Shown: one piece after another, positions 6,447-8,467 of the stretch | Numbering within the stretch: the stretch's first letter is position 1 | Layout of the letters: each line of letters opens with the position of its first letter | Source of the DNA: Planctomycetota bacterium | Lineage (GTDB): Bacteria; Planctomycetota; B129-G9 | Direction: 5' to 3' | Assembly: GCA_003644325.1 (NCBI GenBank) | Contig: QNCA01000043.1 | Location: forward strand, 1 to 8,467 | DNA length: 8,467 nt | The notes under the pieces: model-generated | Database searches by the model: none | What the model saw: the letters and a program-made list of their open reading frames with translations, nothing else | Told to the model about the DNA's origin: nothing | Translations under genes and position numbers: made by a program

Positions 6447-6510
6447 TGTGAGATTGCTCCCGTATGGCGCTCCGCCGCTTTTTACTTCTGGAACCGCAAA
6501 TTCATCAGCA

Positions 6511-6586
6511 GTCAGAAGTCAGAAGCAAGGGGCAAGGGTAAAGGGCAAGGGACAAGGGATTTTTTGAATCTTGAATCGTGAATCTT
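6511..6586. repeat. Low-complexity direct repeats in the divergent intergenic region
   Basis: Three kinds of short tandem words follow each other: GTCAGAA repeated (6511-6525), CAAGGG-like words repeated about four times (6526-6558), and the 7-mer GAATC(T/G)T three times in a row (6566-6572, 6573-6579, 6580-6586). They lie in the putative hdrC leader or promoter region. No binding site can be assigned. Confidence 0.65.
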
Positions 6587-6685
6587 CGATCCAAGTCCCT
6601 GTTTATTTTGAAATCAATTAGCGTCCATTCGTGATTTCATTTCTCCCTTGCTTCGCTCGGGACAGCCGATCAAGGTCCCTGTTTG
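6587..6685. repeat. Direct repeat pair 80 bp apart
   Basis: A near-identical block, CGAT(C/-)AAG..GTCCCTGTTT, occurs at 6587-6604 and again at 6667-6684, exactly 80 bp apart. The segment between them contains an inverted repeat GAAATCA (6610-6616) / TGATTTC (6632-6638). This could be a remnant of a small duplication; no gene is present. Confidence 0.45.
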
Positions 6686-6708
6686 TTAAAAAAGGTTGTC
6701 AAGAACCA

Positions 6709-6723
6709 CCCCGCGAAGCGGGG
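6709..6723. other. GC-rich hairpin CCCCGC-GAA-GCGGGG
   Basis: A perfect 6-bp stem with a GAA loop lies in the spacer upstream of the HDOD gene. No T-run follows on the plus strand; on the minus strand it is followed by TTGACAACC rather than by T residues, so it is not a clear terminator. It could be a cruciform or an RNA leader hairpin. Confidence 0.5.
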
Positions 6724-6754
6724 CTTCCGGTCAAAGCGCGCGACGTTATTATAT

Positions 6755-6783
6755 AGGAGGCATACATGTTGCGCAAGCCTTAA
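6755..6783 (+). other. Possible leader mini-ORF (MLRKP) with perfect Shine-Dalgarno
   Basis: AGGAGG (6755-6760), spaced five bases from ATG at 6766, opens a five-codon frame that ends with TAA at 6781-6783. A short inverted repeat CTTAAA/TTTAAG follows (6779-6795). The HDOD start is 65 bp further on. The layout would suit a translated leader, but AT-rich DNA at 6746-6755 could equally be a -10 element, in which case the Shine-Dalgarno would lie at the transcript start and not be used. Confidence 0.25.
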
Positions 6784-6835
6784 ACATTTTTTAAGATTGC
6801 GCCGATTATGTGATGTGCGGGGGAGGGAGCGCTCC

Positions 6836-6840
6836 GGGAG
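6836..6840 (+). promoter_or_regulatory. Ribosome binding site that decides the HDOD start
   Basis: GGGAG lies seven bases before ATG 6848. The frame is open back to 6683 through another ATG, but that upstream part is basic, low in family-like sequence and has no Shine-Dalgarno, so the start at 6848 is preferred. Confidence 0.75.
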
Positions 6841-6847
6841 ATATCGG

Positions 6848-8155
6848 ATGAAGAGCGGCGAGGTAAACAGGCTGATAAGCACGATAGATACCGTGCCGCC
6901 GCTGCCGGTGGTGGTAAGCAGCGTGCTGCGGGTGGCGGAGAGCCCCAATTCCAACGCCGCGGACCTGGCCGCCGTCGTCTCGGACGACACCGCCCTTACG
7001 GCCAGGGTGCTGAGGGTGGTAAATTCTCCCTTCTACGGATTTGCCAGGAAGGTGACGACCGTCACGGAGAGCGTGGTACTGCTCGGGTTCGAGACCATCG
7101 TCAACCTGGTCATCGGAATCACGGTAGCCCGGACCATGGACGCCGGCGAGTCACACGTGCTCGACAGGCGGCGGTTCTGGCAGCACAGCCTGGGGACGGC
7201 GGCTGCCGCCAGGATTCTTTCGGACCTGGTGGATTACCCCAACCCCGAGGAAACTTTCATCGCCGGGCTGATGCACGATATCGGCAAACTGTTCTTCGAT
7301 GAATACCTGCCCGACGAATACGCCGCCGTCGTCAGCCGTCTTCGTGCGGGTGAGGGCGACGAGTTGAAAGTGGAGCGGGATGTGCTCCGCACGGACCACA
7401 CGCTGGCCGGTGAGATGCTGCTGAAGAAGTGGCACCTGCCCGGACTCTACCAGAAGGCCGCGCGCTACCACCATGCGCCGCTGAGATACGAGCGCCGCCT
7501 TCATACGGCGGCGGGGCGGCTCGTCGGCGCGGTCTACCTGGCGGACATATTCTCCAAGATGCACGGAGATGCCTGCGACGCCCGCGCCTACCTCCCTGCG
7601 GTTGACCCACACGTCTGGTCCCTCCTGGGACTGGAAGAAGAGCAGGGACGCAGGGTCTTCCTGTTGTTTGAAGAGGAAATCCAGCACGCCAAGGAATTCC
7701 TGGGTGTGGCCTGCAGCAGCGACCTCGGCGACATCGCCCTGGTCGACAAGGGCGAAGTTATGAGCGTGATGATCGTTTGCCGCCGGCAGCCGGTGGTCTC
7801 GACCACGAGGATTATACTCTCTTCGGCCGGCTTTGATACGTTCTACGGCCTGCTCAATAAGGGAAATGTTGAGATCCCGGAAGGCGCCCGGCCGGACATC
7901 ATCCTGCTTGACCAGGACGATATCTCTTCCGATTTCGCCGGGATCGTCCAACTCATTGCGAAGATACGCGAGAAAACCGGTCTCAAGATAATCATCCTCC
8001 GCGACGGGCCGGTCAACGTCGAAGAGGAAAAGGCGTATGAACGGCAGGGGGTCTTTATGTTGGAAAAACCCTTTCGCGCCGCCGACCTGATAGAGAAGTT
8101 GCGCGGCATACTCGCCCGGCCAACGCCCGTGGCCGGCTCTACTAACCCCGGCTGA
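6848..8155 (+). CDS. HDOD domain protein with C-terminal degenerate receiver-like domain
   Basis: The 435-residue protein is a probable signalling or regulatory protein. Residues about 10-220 form an HDOD domain: the N-terminal LPPLP-like start (VPPLPVVVSSVLRV), VNSPFYG (58-64), H113 in FWQHS, HD at 143-144 in LMHDIGK, H184, HH at 208-209 and D233. The HD-type metal ligands therefore seem largely retained, although HDOD domains are usually thought non-catalytic. Residues about 305-422 look like a response-regulator receiver: the candidate phospho-Asp is in DIILLD (350-355) and the conserved Lys in EKPF (406-409). The acidic pocket after the first strand is replaced by CRR (311-313) and the usual Thr/Ser is replaced, so it is probably a pseudo-receiver. 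HDOD followed by receiver is the reverse of the common order. It is divergent from hdrC and followed by no terminator with a T-run. A link to the Hdr operon is only positional. Confidence 0.88.
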   Translation: MKSGEVNRLISTIDTVPPLPVVVSSVLRVAESPNSNAADLAAVVSDDTALTARVLRVVNSPFYGFARKVTTVTESVVLLGFETIVNLVIGITVARTMDAGESHVLDRRRFWQHSLGTAAAARILSDLVDYPNPEETFIAGLMHDIGKLFFDEYLPDEYAAVVSRLRAGEGDELKVERDVLRTDHTLAGEMLLKKWHLPGLYQKAARYHHAPLRYERRLHTAAGRLVGAVYLADIFSKMHGDACDARAYLPAVDPHVWSLLGLEEEQGRRVFLLFEEEIQHAKEFLGVACSSDLGDIALVDKGEVMSVMIVCRRQPVVSTTRIILSSAGFDTFYGLLNKGNVEIPEGARPDIILLDQDDISSDFAGIVQLIAKIREKTGLKIIILRDGPVNVEEEKAYERQGVFMLEKPFRAADLIEKLRGILARPTPVAGSTNPG

Positions 8156-8231
8156 CAAAAAACCGTCCTCCCTCCACGTGCCAACGACACGATACCCCCT
8201 ACCACGCCGCGACTGTTGCCAGCCCCCTCGC

Positions 8232-8245
8232 GGCCCCTACGGGCC
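8232..8245. other. Short GC hairpin downstream of the HDOD gene
   Basis: GGCCC (8232-8236) pairs with GGGCC (8241-8245) around CTAC. It lies 77 bp after the HDOD stop codon and has no T-run, so it is at best a weak terminator. The CTAC loop is the complement of the GTAG word seen at repeat heads, which may be chance. Confidence 0.3.
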
Positions 8246-8273
8246 ACCGGTATGGGCGGTGAATATCGATTTA

Positions 8274-8351
8274 AAATTGGTGACAGTCACTAATTTAAGC
8301 CTCTCAAATAGTAGGAGTTAGCAAAGTTAAATTGGTGACTGTCACCAATTT
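8274..8351. repeat. Compact palindromic repeat unit E
   Basis: Two 23-bp palindromes face each other. The right one (8329-8351) is perfect, with an 11-bp arm AAATTGGTGAC on each side of a central T. The left one (8274-8296) has one mismatched base pair. About 32 bp of AT-rich sequence lies between them, without the strong central hairpin or clear GTAG heads of the other units. It lies downstream of the HDOD gene and could end transcription in either direction because the arms end in A/T runs. From 8352 to 8467 I see nothing that can be supported: ATG at 8449 after a run of A has only a few codons before the window ends and no Shine-Dalgarno. Confidence 0.75.
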
Positions 8352-8467
8352 CCCCCCCACCGGAGGGACATCTTTTGGCGGGTTACGAATGCGGTTTGCG
8401 GCGAAGACGCGATTTTGACCCCGCCCTTGCCTCGACACACAAAAAAAAATGGCGACCTTGACACGCA

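Noticed and set aside
6683..6847. N-terminal extension of the HDOD frame to 6683
   Set aside because: It is basic, unlike the family, and lacks a ribosome binding site, whereas ATG 6848 has GGGAG at proper spacing.
7151..8158. A 335-codon open frame on the minus strand opposite the HDOD gene
   Set aside because: It is a mirror frame of the HDOD gene without motifs or ribosome binding site.
8449..8467. Start of a gene running off the window end
   Set aside because: It is an ATG after a run of A with only six codons, no Shine-Dalgarno and no way to judge the product.

Overview
The window reads as chromosomal DNA of an anaerobic bacterium with fairly GC-rich coding sequence. The core is a heterodisulfide-reductase (Hdr) gene set of the kind shared by methanogens, sulfate reducers, acetogens and many uncultivated anaerobes. 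Shine-Dalgarno sites, an HDOD-domain regulator and abundant short intergenic palindromes fit a bacterium, for example a planctomycete-like, desulfobacterial or omnitrophic lineage. The sequence alone does not fix the phylum, and no rRNA, tRNA or other marker gene is present.

Layout. Positions 1-134 hold the right part of a palindromic repeat unit and no gene. On the minus strand, 135-1073 encodes a single-pass, helix-rich protein of unknown function. Still on the minus strand, and read from high to low coordinates, lie hdrC (6446-5856), hdrB (5859-5005), hdrA (4954-2975), mvhD (2544-2071) and an FrhB/FdhB-like iron-sulfur gene (2071-1232). hdrC/hdrB and mvhD/frhB-like overlap by 4 and 1 bases, so each pair is probably translationally coupled. 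A 430-bp gap packed with palindromes separates hdrA from mvhD. On the plus strand, divergent from hdrC across about 400 bp, is a signalling gene for an HDOD domain followed by a degenerate receiver (6848-8155). The remaining 312 bp hold another palindromic unit and no gene that I can support.

How the genes work together. HdrA carries the FAD and several [4Fe-4S] clusters, HdrB the two CCG cluster sites for disulfide-type chemistry, and HdrC links HdrA to HdrB. MvhD is the [2Fe-2S] adaptor that feeds electrons into HdrA. The FrhB-like protein is the likely input or output module. By analogy with characterised Hdr complexes this would be a soluble flavin-based electron-bifurcating or confurcating enzyme. 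No hydrogenase, formate dehydrogenase catalytic subunit or metF gene lies in the window, so the electron donor is unknown.

The most unusual content is non-coding. A family of repeat units is bounded by the odd palindrome GGTGAC(T/A)GTCACC, with GTAG-type and GTAA-type heads facing inward and a hairpin-forming centre. Two nearly identical 120-bp copies sit in inverted orientation on either side of mvhD/frhB-like. A related unit uses a different palindrome (GGGTCCGACCC) with the same heads. This resembles REP/BIME or MITE organisation.
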